A model generated the notes under the pieces. It was not told where the DNA came from and searched no databases. It was given only the letters and a program-made list of their open reading frames with translations. Position numbers and translations under genes: made by a program. A DNA stretch of 64,000 nt from Jannaschia seosinensis (GTDB lineage Bacteria > Pseudomonadota > Alphaproteobacteria > Rhodobacterales > Rhodobacteraceae), in NCBI RefSeq assembly GCF_001408515.1, contig NZ_CYPR01000160.1:1-64000 (forward strand). The letters run 5' to 3'. This document shows, in pieces, positions 48,202 through 58,756 of this stretch (the first letter of the stretch is position 1; every line of letters begins with the position of its first letter).

Positions 48202-49001
48202 CAGATGTTGATCGCCTGCACCGCCCCGCCATCCACGCGCCAATTCGCACCGTTCACAAAGCTTGCCCTGTCGGAACACAGGCAGGCGATGACGAAGGCG
48301 GCCTCCTCCGGCTGTCCGCGCCGCTTGAGCGCGAGGTGCGGGCGTTCCTCGTCCAGAAAGCTCTCGACCGCTTCCTCGATGGATGTGCCACGCTGTTCTG
48401 CGCGCTTCTCCATCATGCCATCGGTCATGTCGGTCTCGATGAAGGCAGGGGCCACGCAATTGATGAGCGTTCCCTTCTGCGCGTAGACTTGGCTCATCCC
48501 CTTCGCGAAGCTCAGGACCGCGGCCTTCGAGGCGTTGTAGACGACCTCGTCGGGATAAGGCTGCGCCACGTTCTCAGACGTGACGAAGACCACGCGGCCC
48601 CATCCCCGTTCGTTCATGCCGGGGATGAACGCTTTCGACATGCGCACGGCCGTCATGAAATCCGTGTTCCACGCGTGGTGCCAATCGTCCTCCGAGATGT
48701 CCGCCAGAGGGTCGCCCTTGGCCCCGGTCACACCGGCGGCGTGGACGAGGATATCGGCCTGCCAGCCATTGTCGCTCACGGCCTGCGCGACCTTCTCGGC
48801 CCCGTCCTGCGCGGTGAGATCGGCGACGACCGTGACGACGCCGTCTGGCAGCTTCTCCGCCACGTCGCGCAGTTCGTCCTCGTCGATGTCGGTCAGGACC
48901 AGATTGCATCCCTCGCCTTCGAGTATCTTCGCCGTCTCCAGCGCCATGTCACCGGCCGCGCCGGAGATGACCGCGGTGCGGCCCTTGATCTTGAGGTCCA
49001 T
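48201..49001 (-). CDS. Short-chain dehydrogenase/reductase with degraded glycine motif
   Basis: The 266-residue protein is an SDR: catalytic YNASK (Tyr-x3-Lys), the Ser in VFVTSENVAQPYPDE, DLTAQDG at the adenine pocket, and the C-terminal FVNGANWRVDGGAV. The N-terminal cofactor motif, normally TGxxxGxG, reads SGAAGDMA: the second and third glycines are Asp and Ala. This would disturb or alter NAD(P) binding. ATG 49001 has aaggacg upstream. It forms a two-gene operon with the esterase. Confidence 0.88.
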   Translation of the reverse strand: MDLKIKGRTAVISGAAGDMALETAKILEGEGCNLVLTDIDEDELRDVAEKLPDGVVTVVADLTAQDGAEKVAQAVSDNGWQADILVHAAGVTGAKGDPLADISEDDWHHAWNTDFMTAVRMSKAFIPGMNERGWGRVVFVTSENVAQPYPDEVVYNASKAAVLSFAKGMSQVYAQKGTLINCVAPAFIETDMTDGMMEKRAEQRGTSIEEAVESFLDEERPHLALKRRGQPEEAAFVIACLCSDRASFVNGANWRVDGGAVQAINI

Positions 49002-49203
49002 GTGTTCGTCCTTTGACTTCAGTCGCGAGAATTTGCCCTGAGGATAGGAGAACGGACGGCCGTCGCGGCAAGTCTCACAACTGTCGGTGCGGTCAAAACG
49101 TCGCAGTCGAAGGGCGCGTGGGGTGATCGTCCCACGCTGATACCGGGTGCTGCTTTCCGGCGCCCGACAATGCAGAGGATCCGCGCTTTTCTGCTGCCGC
49201 AGG

Positions 49204-49968
49204 TCAGCCGGCCGGCCCGTGGAACCCTTCGCGGCGCAACTCGGCCGCGGCGACCCGGCTGAGCCAGAAGACGAAGCCACCGAACAACAAGAGCCCGCCG
49301 ACAGCCAGCGCCACCTGCACGTTCGACGCGCCCAAAGTGGCCAGACCGCCAAGCGCACCGACCCAGACCATCGCAAGCGTGCCGGGCGCGAGGCCGATCA
49401 GGGTGGCGGCGCAGTAGGTACGAAACCCCACATCCGTCAGGCCCAGAAGCCAGTTCTGCGCCGTGAATGGCAGGATCGGCGTCAGACGCAGGAGAGAGAC
49501 GAAGACGAAGCCATTGCCCGCGATCGCGCGATCGGCCGCATGGATCCGCGGGCCGGCAATTCGGCGCAGCATCCAGTTGCGCAGCCAGGTTCGCCCGATC
49601 AGGTACGGCGGCACCGCACCGAGAAGACTGCCTGCCATGGCCAAGGGAAAGCCCCACCAGCCATAGGCGAGGCCGCCCACGACCGACATGGCGGCGGCAG
49701 GCAGGGGCAGAATCACCACGAACACGTAGATCACGAGGTAGAGCGATACGCCCCAGATCCCGCTATCAGCCACGAAGTCGCGCAGGATCGGCACCCAATC
49801 GTTCCACGGCAGCAGCCACATCCCGAAGGCCAGAACGATCAGCAGGGCGGGCCAAATCCAGATCTGCCATGCCGGAATGGATTTGACTGTGGCCGCATGC
49901 GCCACGATGGCCTCATCCGAGGAGCTCTCCGGCTCGAAGTGGTTGCGTGGCACCTGCATCGACGCCAC
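49204..49968 (-). CDS. TVP38/TMEM64-family membrane protein
   Basis: The 254-residue protein has about five hydrophobic segments and the VTT-domain signatures FVVILPLPAAAMSVVGGLAYG and SLLRLTPILPFTAQNWLLGL, with GSLLGAVPPYLIGR between. TVP38/DedA-superfamily proteins are linked to lipid scrambling and membrane homeostasis. The start may be GTG 49968 or ATG 49959. It stands alone, with 202 bp to the SDR gene and 96 bp to the DUF2478 gene. Confidence 0.88.
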   Translation of the reverse strand: MASMQVPRNHFEPESSSDEAIVAHAATVKSIPAWQIWIWPALLIVLAFGMWLLPWNDWVPILRDFVADSGIWGVSLYLVIYVFVVILPLPAAAMSVVGGLAYGWWGFPLAMAGSLLGAVPPYLIGRTWLRNWMLRRIAGPRIHAADRAIAGNGFVFVSLLRLTPILPFTAQNWLLGLTDVGFRTYCAATLIGLAPGTLAMVWVGALGGLATLGASNVQVALAVGGLLLFGGFVFWLSRVAAAELRREGFHGPAG

Positions 49969-50064
49969 CTAGGGTTGCGGTGTGCCACTGTGCAAGAGGC
50001 AGGGCCACGATTATGAGCCGCGGGGGCGTGTCTGCTGCTGGTGCTGGGCCGATGCATTCCCGCA

Positions 50065-50565
50065 TCAGGGGCGTTCCCGCACCCAGGCAAGAAGCGGCGC
50101 GACTGCGGGCGGCAGGCGCGTCACGTCAGTCCCGGCATAGGCCTCCAGCGCGGGCAGATTCGTCCGGTTCACACCCACCAGAACATCCGCATCCAGTTCA
50201 AGCGCCCGCGCAATGACATTGCGAAAGCCGCGCCCGGCGGCCTCCTGCTTGCCGAACTTGTTCACGATCAGAAGGTCGGCCCCGCCGGCAAGCGCCGTCT
50301 CGGCCGCGGCCACGGCGGTTTCGAGGCCGGCCGCATCGAGTTGACAGCCGCGTGCGCCGGGGCCGAGCGATTGGCTGATGCGAATGACCGGCCCGTCCGG
50401 CAGCACGAGCGCATCCATGTCGCAGCGGGTGTCGCCGGGACGCTCGGAGTTGATCTGCACGATGCCGGCAAGACGCAGGCCGTCGGCCATCGCGGCGCGT
50501 GCGACGGCATGCAGCAGCGGATCGAGTTCTCCGCGTCCTTCGGTCATCGTGCAGGCGAGGCGCAT
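50065..50565 (-). CDS. DUF2478 family protein
   Basis: The 166-residue protein has the DUF2478 pattern: a hydrophobic strand followed by QINSERPGDTRCDMDALVLPDG, ISQSLGPGARGCQLDAAGLE and the best conserved LLIVNKFGKQEAAGRGFR. The family has an NTPase-like look without a classic P-loop and often lies near molybdate-transport genes in Rhodobacterales; none are present here. It is divergent from pxpB over 79 bp. Function is unknown. Confidence 0.82.
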   Translation of the reverse strand: MRLACTMTEGRGELDPLLHAVARAAMADGLRLAGIVQINSERPGDTRCDMDALVLPDGPVIRISQSLGPGARGCQLDAAGLETAVAAAETALAGGADLLIVNKFGKQEAAGRGFRNVIARALELDADVLVGVNRTNLPALEAYAGTDVTRLPPAVAPLLAWVRERP

Positions 50566-50644
50566 GGGCGCAGGTTCCACGCGCCGCGCGCCGACGCAAG
50601 CGCCCTGCTTGACGGGCGGGGCTGCGCGGGCGACCTCTGGCGCC

Positions 50645-51370
50645 ATGGACGATACATTTCCCCAAATCGAGCCGCTGGGCGAGGCGGCGCTGCTGGTGCG
50701 GTTCGCACCGCGTTTGGACGACGCTGCCAACCGCGCCTGCGTCGCCTTTCGCGCGGCGCTGGAGGCGGAGCCTGTTGCGGGGGTCGAGGAGACGGCTTCG
50801 TCTCTGGGTTCCGTTCTCGTGCGGTTCGCGCCCGGGGCGGAGGTGGGCGAGGCGCTCCGCGACAGGCTCGGCGCGCGGGACTGGTCGGCCGTGCCGCCGC
50901 CGCCCCGCAGGTGGTGGCGCATCCCGTGCAGCTATGGCGGCGAGGACGGTCCGCAGCTTGAGGAGGCCGCGCGCATGGCGGGCATGGACGTGGCCGATGC
51001 GGTTGCGGCGCTTTCGTCGGTGCGGGTTCGGATTCTGGCGCTCGGCTTCGCGCCGGGGATGCCGTATCTGGGGATCCTTCCCGACGTCTGGAACCTTCCG
51101 CGTCAAACGGGGCTGACGCCGAAGGTGCCGGAAGGTGCGCTGGTCGTCGCCGTTCGTCAGCTTGTGCTGTTCGGAACCTCGGCGCCGACGGGGTGGCGGC
51201 AGGTGGGGCTCACGGCGTTCGGCTGCTTCCGCCCGGGTCGTGACCGGCCGATCGCGCTTTCGCCGGGTGACGAGGTGACGTTTCCCGCCGTATCTCCCGC
51301 GGCTTTGCGCGAGGGGGCGGAGGCGGATGATCAAGGCCATGGCGGCGCAACATGGGAGCGGCTGGAATGA
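50645..51370 (+). CDS. pxpB: 5-oxoprolinase subunit PxpB (KipI-like)
   Basis: PxpB, with PxpA and PxpC, forms an ATP-dependent 5-oxoprolinase that opens pyroglutamate to glutamate. The 241-residue protein has the KipI/allophanate-hydrolase-subunit-1 signatures IEPLGEAALLVRFA, WRIPCSYGGEDGPQLEE, ALGFAPGMPYLGILP, LPRQTGLTPKVPEGALVVA and GWRQVGLTAF. ATG 50645 begins the family sequence. It overlaps pxpC by 4 bp (ATGA). Confidence 0.92.
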   Translation: MDDTFPQIEPLGEAALLVRFAPRLDDAANRACVAFRAALEAEPVAGVEETASSLGSVLVRFAPGAEVGEALRDRLGARDWSAVPPPPRRWWRIPCSYGGEDGPQLEEAARMAGMDVADAVAALSSVRVRILALGFAPGMPYLGILPDVWNLPRQTGLTPKVPEGALVVAVRQLVLFGTSAPTGWRQVGLTAFGCFRPGRDRPIALSPGDEVTFPAVSPAALREGAEADDQGHGGATWERLE

Positions 51371-52335
51371 CGACAGTTGTCGCCTGCGGGCCTCTTGTCA
51401 CCATTCAGGATGCGGGACGGCCGGGTCATCTGGCGCGAGGTCTCGCGCGCGGGGGAGCGGCGGATCGCCGGGCGCTTGACGAGGCGGCGGCGCTTCTGGG
51501 CGATTGCGGCGCGGGGATCGAGATTCCCGGTGCACCCTTGACGCTGCGGCTGAGTGCGCCTGCGATGGTCGCGCTGACGGGGGCGCCGATGCGGGCCGAG
51601 GCCGGGGGGCGGGCGCTCGACTGGCATGCGGCGCATCCGATCCCGGCGGAAGCCGACGTCACACTGCGCCCGACCGGGCAGGGGGTCTACTCATACCTCC
51701 ACATGCGCGGCGGGTTCGACACGGAGGTCGTGATGGGCAGCCGGGCGGCGCATCTCATCGCCGGGATCGGCCAACCATTGGCAAGTGGCGACCGGCTGGC
51801 GCATGCGCCGTCGGATGGTGATGCCCGCGTGATCGCGGTCGCGGACCGGTTCGATGGCGGCGTTCTGCGCGTGTTACCGACACCGCAGACGGCGCTTTTT
51901 CCCGAGGCGGAGATTGCGCGCTTCGAGGCGACGACCTTCCGGCGCGACACCCGGGGCAACCGCCAAGGCGTTCGCCTGACGCTCGACGGGGACGGGTTCG
52001 CGACCGAAGGGCAACTCGACCTGCTGTCCGATTTCATCCTGCCCGGGGACGTGCAGATGACGGGCGACGGCGTACCCTACATCCTCGGCCCGGAATGCCA
52101 GACGACAGGCGGCTACCCGCGGATCGGCACGGTGATCGAAGCCGACCTGCCGCGTGCGATGCAGGCGCCGCCGGGCGCCGCGCTGCGGTTTCGCTTCGTC
52201 ACGCTGGACGAGGCACGGGCGGCACGACCGCGATTGCCGGAAGTGGCGCCTCTGGTGCGCCATGCGGGCACGGCGGAATTGCTGAGGGCCAATCTGATCG
52301 GCGGAGTGATCTCCGCTAAGGGGGAAACGGAATGA
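51367..52335 (+). CDS. pxpC: 5-oxoprolinase subunit PxpC (KipA-like)
   Basis: PxpC is the biotin-independent carboxylase/allophanate-hydrolase-subunit-2-type partner of PxpB. The 322-residue protein has the start ACGPLVTIQDAGRPGHLARGL, ALTGAPMRAEAGG, YLHMRGGFDTEVVMGSRA, RDTRGNRQGVRL and YILGPECQTTGGYPRIGTV. ATG 51367 lies in the pxpB stop; an in-frame ATG 15 bases earlier is a weaker choice. It overlaps pxpA by 4 bp, making a tight B-C-A operon. Confidence 0.92.
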   Translation: MTTVVACGPLVTIQDAGRPGHLARGLARGGAADRRALDEAAALLGDCGAGIEIPGAPLTLRLSAPAMVALTGAPMRAEAGGRALDWHAAHPIPAEADVTLRPTGQGVYSYLHMRGGFDTEVVMGSRAAHLIAGIGQPLASGDRLAHAPSDGDARVIAVADRFDGGVLRVLPTPQTALFPEAEIARFEATTFRRDTRGNRQGVRLTLDGDGFATEGQLDLLSDFILPGDVQMTGDGVPYILGPECQTTGGYPRIGTVIEADLPRAMQAPPGAALRFRFVTLDEARAARPRLPEVAPLVRHAGTAELLRANLIGGVISAKGETE

Positions 52336-53099
52336 AGGTCGATTTGAACGCGGATATGGGCGAGGGCTTCGGCGACTGGCCGATGGGCGACGATGCCGCG
52401 CTTCTGAAGGTGGTGACTTCGGCGAACATCGCCTGCGGCGCGCATGCGGGCGATTGGGACGTGATGGCGCGCACCATGGCGGAGGCGCATGCGAATAAGG
52501 TGGGGATCGGGGCGCATCCGGGATTCCCGGATTTGCAGGGCTTCGGCCGCCGGCGGATGACGATGGCGCCCGAAAGCGTGGCAAACCTCGTGATCTGGCA
52601 ATTCGGCGCCGCGCGCGGAATGGCGGCGGCGCAGGGGACGCGGGTGCGGCATTTCAAGCTGCACGGTGCGCTGGCCAACATGGCGTCGGAGGATGCCGAT
52701 CTCGCGCGCGCGGCCTATGCGGCTGCTCTGCGCGTGGATCCCGATGTGATCCTTCTGGTGCTGGCGGGAACGGCGCAGGAAAAGGTGGCGCGCGAACTCG
52801 GCGCCGTCTGGGCGGGCGAGATCTTTGCCGACCGGGGCTACGAGGACGACGCGACACTCGTCTTGCGAGGGCGGCCCGGCGCGATGGTGCGCGATCCCGA
52901 AGAGGCGGCCGCCCGGATGGTGCGGTTCGTGCGCGACGGTGCGATCCACTCCAACAGCGGCAAGATGATTCCGGCGGCCTGCGACTCCATCTGCCTGCAC
53001 GGGGACAGGCCGGAGGCACTGGCGATCGCGCGCGCGGTACGTGCTGCGTTGGAGGCCGAAGATGTCGTGCTCGCTCCGATGGAGGGGCGGCGCGGCTGA
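52332..53099 (+). CDS. pxpA: 5-oxoprolinase subunit PxpA (LamB/YcsF family)
   Basis: PxpA is the LamB/YcsF-family component of 5-oxoprolinase. The 255-residue protein has the family start VDLNADMGEGFGDW, SANIACGAHAGDWDVM with probable metal-binding Cys/His, GIGAHPGFPDLQGFGRRRM, VRHFKLHGALANM and IHSNSGKMIPAACDSICLHGD. All regions are complete. It ends the operon and converges on the sseB-like gene 23 bp away. Confidence 0.94.
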   Translation: MKVDLNADMGEGFGDWPMGDDAALLKVVTSANIACGAHAGDWDVMARTMAEAHANKVGIGAHPGFPDLQGFGRRRMTMAPESVANLVIWQFGAARGMAAAQGTRVRHFKLHGALANMASEDADLARAAYAAALRVDPDVILLVLAGTAQEKVARELGAVWAGEIFADRGYEDDATLVLRGRPGAMVRDPEEAAARMVRFVRDGAIHSNSGKMIPAACDSICLHGDRPEALAIARAVRAALEAEDVVLAPMEGRRG

Positions 53100-53122
53100 G
53101 CCGTGGCGCTGGCCGGAATGCG

Positions 53123-53890
53123 TCAGCGCAAGCGTGGCGGTGCGTCGGGGTCGCGGATCAGCATGGTCGGCTCCGGTTCCGGCAGATCGATCCGCAGGCC
53201 GTGACGCGCCAGCCTTGCGGCGAGCGGCTGGCTTGCGCGCAAGAACGTCACGTCGATCTGGCCCGCATCTAGGCCCGAGAAGACCAGAGCTTCGGAGACG
53301 GCGCGTGCAAGATCCGGCTCTGCCCCCGGTACGGCATCGACAAAGGCCAGCATGTGCGAACGCGCTCCGCCGGAATAGGTTGCCTGCGCAAGATAGGCCA
53401 TCCGGGCGAGGCCGGCGGTGAGCGAGAGCTTGGCATCGAGCGCGGCAAGAAGGTTTTCGGGCAGGTGTCCCGGCGGGCCGATCTCCTCGACCTGCGCGGC
53501 CTCCTCGGCGGGCGCATGGGCGAGCGTCCGGGCCAGCCATTCGATCGCCTCTGGAGGCAGGAGCTGCGCCGAGGGCGCTTCGTCGAGATTGAGAGCGAGG
53601 CCGAGGGACTCGGCCGCGAGCAGCGCGGCGAGGCGACGACCCGACAGTGTCGCCGTGGCCGCGCCGCCGGCGAAGGCAGTCAGCCGCTCGGGCAGGTCAA
53701 AGGCGAGGGCGTATCGCGCCTCGTCCACTTCCACGAGACGGGGCTCGATACGTTCGCCGTCGTCGGGTTCTCCGTTCAGCAGCAGGTGAAGCTCCGCCTC
53801 CGCCAGGGCGCCCATGAAGGCGAGGCGCGCCGCGTCGGTGCCCGCATCCTCGGCGGCGATATGGGCACGATCGAGCGGGGTCTGGGTCAT
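53123..53890 (-). CDS. SseB-family protein
   Basis: The 255-residue protein resembles the SseB N-terminal domain family: LAFMGALAEAELHLLLNG, RYALAFDLPERLTAFAG, LSGRRLAALLAAESLGLALNLDEAPSAQLLPPEAIEWL, and a second, Ala/Leu-rich half. SseB is named for enhanced serine sensitivity in E. coli when overexpressed, and its role is unknown. Its ATG overlaps the stop of the upstream glycosylase-like gene by 4 bp, so they form an operon. Confidence 0.75.
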   Translation of the reverse strand: MTQTPLDRAHIAAEDAGTDAARLAFMGALAEAELHLLLNGEPDDGERIEPRLVEVDEARYALAFDLPERLTAFAGGAATATLSGRRLAALLAAESLGLALNLDEAPSAQLLPPEAIEWLARTLAHAPAEEAAQVEEIGPPGHLPENLLAALDAKLSLTAGLARMAYLAQATYSGGARSHMLAFVDAVPGAEPDLARAVSEALVFSGLDAGQIDVTFLRASQPLAARLARHGLRIDLPEPEPTMLIRDPDAPPRLR

Positions 53891-54468
53891 GCGGCAAGAG
53901 CCTCCCGGATGGCGGTCCGCAGGGCGGGCAGCGTCTCTGCCTCGAACCACGGATGTTTCTTGAGCCATGCGGTATTGCGCCAGGACGGGTGAGGCAAGCA
54001 GAAGACCGACGGGGCGAGGTCGCGCCATTCGCGCACCCGATCCGTGACGCGGCCCTTGCCCAGGTGCCATTGCTGCGCATACGCGCCGACGAGGAGGGTG
54101 ACGCGCGGCCGCCCGACATGCGCGAGCGCCGCAGCGCGCCAGGTCGCTGCGCAGATTTTCGGCGGAGGAATGTCGCCGCCCGCAGCATCGTAACCCGGAA
54201 AGCAGAAGCCCATGGGCACGATGGCGACGCGGGACGTGTCCCAGAACGTATTGTCGTCGATAGCCATCCATTGCCGCAGGCGCGCGCCCGACGGATCGTC
54301 GAACGGCCTGCCCGACAGATGCGCGCGCATCCCGGGCGCCTGGCTCGCCACCATGATCGGCGCGTTTCGCGAGAACCATACGACCGGGGCGGGTGCGTGG
54401 CTTGTGGCGGTGGCGGCAAAGCGGTCGGCGCAGATCCGGCAGCCGCGTATCTCATCGGGAAGAGGCAT
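53887..54468 (-). CDS. Uracil-DNA-glycosylase-family protein
   Basis: The 193-residue protein belongs to the uracil-DNA glycosylase superfamily: a CRIC motif near the start (RGCRICADRF), IMVASQAPGMRAHLSGRPFDDPSG for the catalytic water loop, TLLVGAYAQQWH, and the DNA-intercalation motif LPHPSWRN. The sequence is a divergent branch, and only two cysteines near the N-terminus are seen, so a 4Fe-4S cluster as in families 4 and 5 is unlikely. Substrate range is not predictable. Confidence 0.8.
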   Translation of the reverse strand: MPLPDEIRGCRICADRFAATATSHAPAPVVWFSRNAPIMVASQAPGMRAHLSGRPFDDPSGARLRQWMAIDDNTFWDTSRVAIVPMGFCFPGYDAAGGDIPPPKICAATWRAAALAHVGRPRVTLLVGAYAQQWHLGKGRVTDRVREWRDLAPSVFCLPHPSWRNTAWLKKHPWFEAETLPALRTAIREALAA

Positions 54469-54747
54469 GCCGCGTCAGCTAGGGACGGCGCTCGCCTTCA
54501 TCAATGGAGGGCTTCGGCCGATCCACGAAAGGGGCGGGGTCCCCGGCCACGGCGTTTGGTTGCGATCCGGCCTGCGGCAAGGCAGACGGCAGGCGAAGCG
54601 GGGGCGGCTCCGGGTGTGTCGAGACACGGGCGAAAGCGGGCGAAATTCCGCGCCCGCCTTGGTCGGTCTCGTCCTCGGACATGGCGGCGGATTTGCTCTG
54701 CCGGACGCGGCTCCGGAACGTCCTTGTCGACACTTCACGGGGACGTA

Positions 54748-54776
54748 TTGACAGGCCGCCGCGGCTCTCCTATCTG
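54748..54776 (+). promoter_or_regulatory. Sigma-70-type promoter of groESL
   Basis: TTGACA at 54748-54753 is a perfect -35 box. A 17-bp spacer leads to TATCTG at 54771-54776 (four of six match TATAAT). The expected start of transcription, near 54783, abuts the CIRCE operator, the normal arrangement for HrcA control. Confidence 0.75.
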
Positions 54777-54783
54777 CCCGTCG

Positions 54784-54810
54784 TTGGCACTCTCTGTTTG
54801 TGAGTGACAA
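54784..54810 (+). promoter_or_regulatory. CIRCE operator (HrcA site) before groES
   Basis: TTGGCACTC and GAGTGACAA are separated by exactly 9 bases, matching the CIRCE consensus TTAGCACTC-N9-GAGTGCTAA with one and two mismatches in the halves. It lies just past the -10 box and 31 bp before the groES ATG. HrcA is expected to repress groESL here until heat shock; hrcA itself is not in the window. Confidence 0.88.
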
Positions 54811-54841
54811 CGACGGAACATATTCAAGGGAAGAGGCTCAA

Positions 54842-56826
<1,985 letters not shown>

Positions 56827-56865
56827 TACGCCGTTCCACAGGAACGTCTTCTGGCTATGCCAGCG

Positions 56866-56891
56866 CAAAGGGTCCCTTCGGGGACCCTTTG
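56866..56891 (+). terminator. Rho-independent terminator after groEL
   Basis: An 11-bp perfect stem (caaagggtccc at 56866-56876 with gggaccctttg at 56881-56891) closes a TTCG tetraloop. The T-rich end is part of the stem (cccttt-g-tcg). It lies 39 bp after the groEL stop. Confidence 0.85.
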
Positions 56892-57012
56892 TCGTTCGGC
56901 GGGGCTCACGGCGGAGCGGCGCCGCCCCGTCGAAAATCGCGCGCCGGTCACGGAACGCACCCGCCCTCCACGCGCGTTGGCATCCTGCCGCACATTCACG
57001 AGGAGGAACGAC

Positions 57013-57366
57013 ATGACACACGGATCCAACGAACTTGTTGCCGCAGCCGATGTGACGGGCGAGGCGGTCTTCGGTGCGGATGACACGCGGGTCGGAACGA
57101 TCGACCGGGTGATGATCGACAAGGTGTCCGGCAAGGTGGCCTATGCCGTGATGAGCTTCGGCGGCGTTCTCGGCATCGGGGGTGATGAGCGGCCGGTACC
57201 GTGGGATACGCTGACCTACGACACGTCGCTCGGCGGGTTCCGGACCTCGATCACCGAGGCCCAGCTCAACGAAGCGCCGCGGGCCGAAAGCGGCTGGGAG
57301 CAGGACCGGGACTTTCACGACCGGACCCACACGGCTTACGGAACCGCACCGAACTTCTACGTCTGA
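57013..57366 (+). CDS. PRC-barrel domain protein
   Basis: The 117-residue protein is a stand-alone PRC barrel: LVAAADVTGEAVFGADDTRVGTIDRVMIDKVSGKVAYAVMSFGGVLGIGGDERPVPW, with the conserved IDRVMIDK and a Gly-rich turn before a Trp. PRC domains occur in the photosynthetic reaction-centre H subunit and RimM, and as free proteins often induced under stress. ATG 57013 has aggagga 6 nt upstream. A GC-rich hairpin lies just after its stop. Confidence 0.88.
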   Translation: MTHGSNELVAAADVTGEAVFGADDTRVGTIDRVMIDKVSGKVAYAVMSFGGVLGIGGDERPVPWDTLTYDTSLGGFRTSITEAQLNEAPRAESGWEQDRDFHDRTHTAYGTAPNFYV

Positions 57367-57384
57367 ATGTGAAACGCACGATAC

Positions 57385-57417
57385 GGCGCGGGCAGGGCGC
57401 TTGTCCCCGCCCGCGCC
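57385..57417 (+). terminator. GC-rich hairpin after the PRC-barrel gene
   Basis: A 9-bp perfect stem (ggcgcgggc at 57385-57393 with gcccgcgcc at 57409-57417), extendable by inner GGG-CCC pairing, sits 19 bp past the PRC-barrel stop. No T-run follows, so it may stabilise the message end rather than terminate alone. Confidence 0.5.
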
Positions 57418-57457
57418 GACACGTTAGCAGTCGCGCGACGAACGAAGGGTTGCGCGC

Positions 57458-58756
57458 TTGTACCGTGTCTGGAACTTCCTTGGCCATTATTCGCTTCTGC
57501 TGATCCTGGGCGCGATCATCGCGTTGGTCTGGGCCAACGTGGATGTGCGCTCCTATCACCTGATGATCGAGTGGCCGCTCTGGTTCAACGACCTGATCGG
57601 CGAGGATCTCTCCCGCTGGAACCTCGCGCTTGGGGCGGATGCCGAGAGGTTCGGCCACGCCGAGACCGCCAAGGTCCTGACGGTCTATTATCTGGTCAAC
57701 AACATCCTCATGGCGTTCTTCTTTGCCATCGCTGGCAAAGAAGTCTGGGAGGCGGTGATCCTGGAGAAGGGATCGCTGCGCGGCAAAAAGGCGATGACGC
57801 CGCTTCTCGCCACGATCGGGGGCATGGTCGGGCCCGTCGTCGTGTATCTCGGGATCGCGGCGCTTCTCGGTTCGACCACCTATGATGCCTTGGCGCAGGG
57901 TTGGGCGATCCCGACGGCGACGGACATCGCGCTGAGTTATCTCGTGGGGCGGATCATATTCGGGGCGGGCCATCCGGCAGTTCGGTTTCTGCTGCTTCTG
58001 GCGATCGCGGACGATGCGCTTGGTCTTGTCATCCTCGCAATCCTGTATCCGTCGGGGGGCGTGGCACCCGCTTGGTTGCTCTTGCCGCTTGCCGCGGCGC
58101 TCGGGGCCTTCGTGTTCTTCAACTGGCTGCCGCGGAGGCTGGATGCCGGCGATCAGCTTCGCCCCCGCTCAACTTGGGTGCGGCAGAAGCTGTCGTTCTG
58201 GCCATATCTCGTGGCGGGGGCCGTATCGTGGATCGGCTTCGCGCAGGCGGGGCTTCATCCCGTGCTCGCCCTGCTGCCGATCGTGCCGACGATGCCGCAT
58301 GCCGACCGTGCCTTCGGCATCTTCGCGGAGGCGGAGCAATATCTCACCGACCTTCTCAACCACGCCGAGCATCTTCTGAAACGCCCGGTCGAGATCATCC
58401 TGTTTCTCTTCGGCCTCGTGAATATGGGGGTCGAATTTTCGGCAATCTCGACGCTCACATGGCTGGTTCTGGCGGCCCTGATCATCGGCAAGCCGCTGGG
58501 CGTCCTGATCTTCGGCTATGTCGGCGCGTATGCGCTGCGCTTCGGTCTGCCGGACGGGATGCGGACGGCGGATTTGTTCGTGATTGGCTGCGTGGCGGCG
58601 CTCGGCTTCACCGTCCCGCTGTTTCTGGCCGCCGCCGCATTCGATCCGGGGCCGGTGCAGGATGCGGCAAGGCTGGGCGTGCTGTTCAGCGTGGTGGCGG
58701 CCGTCATCAGCTTGACGGCCGGTCGGCTGGCAGGCGTCCGCAAGCGGAAGGGCTGA
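57458..58756 (+). CDS. nhaA: NhaA, Na+/H+ antiporter
   Basis: NhaA exports Na+ in exchange for protons, for salt and pH balance. The 432-residue protein has about 12 hydrophobic helices, the signature PTATDIALSYLVG (~152-164) and the transport aspartates in LLAIADDALGL (D185, D186, equivalent to D163/D164 of E. coli). The best start is TTG 57458 with aaggg 9 nt upstream; no ATG fits. A marine or saline habitat would fit, but nhaA is too widespread to prove it. Confidence 0.92.
   Translation: MYRVWNFLGHYSLLLILGAIIALVWANVDVRSYHLMIEWPLWFNDLIGEDLSRWNLALGADAERFGHAETAKVLTVYYLVNNILMAFFFAIAGKEVWEAVILEKGSLRGKKAMTPLLATIGGMVGPVVVYLGIAALLGSTTYDALAQGWAIPTATDIALSYLVGRIIFGAGHPAVRFLLLLAIADDALGLVILAILYPSGGVAPAWLLLPLAAALGAFVFFNWLPRRLDAGDQLRPRSTWVRQKLSFWPYLVAGAVSWIGFAQAGLHPVLALLPIVPTMPHADRAFGIFAEAEQYLTDLLNHAEHLLKRPVEIILFLFGLVNMGVEFSAISTLTWLVLAALIIGKPLGVLIFGYVGAYALRFGLPDGMRTADLFVIGCVAALGFTVPLFLAAAAFDPGPVQDAARLGVLFSVVAAVISLTAGRLAGVRKRKG

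Larger units (their letters stand above)
54469..54841. other. Region between the glycosylase gene and groES
   Basis: The right part holds the groES promoter, CIRCE operator and leader. In 54475-54740 I see only one possible gene: a minus-strand frame at 54479-54733 for a Pro-rich 84-residue peptide, with a GTG start, weak ribosome-binding site and no recognised domain. I do not call it a gene. Confidence 0.6.

Noticed and set aside
54479..54733. Possible minus-strand 84-residue Pro-rich gene upstream of the glycosylase-family gene
   Set aside because: GTG start without a clear ribosome-binding site, no recognised domain, low-complexity Pro/Arg composition typical of GC-rich spurious frames. 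Conservation in relatives would revive it.
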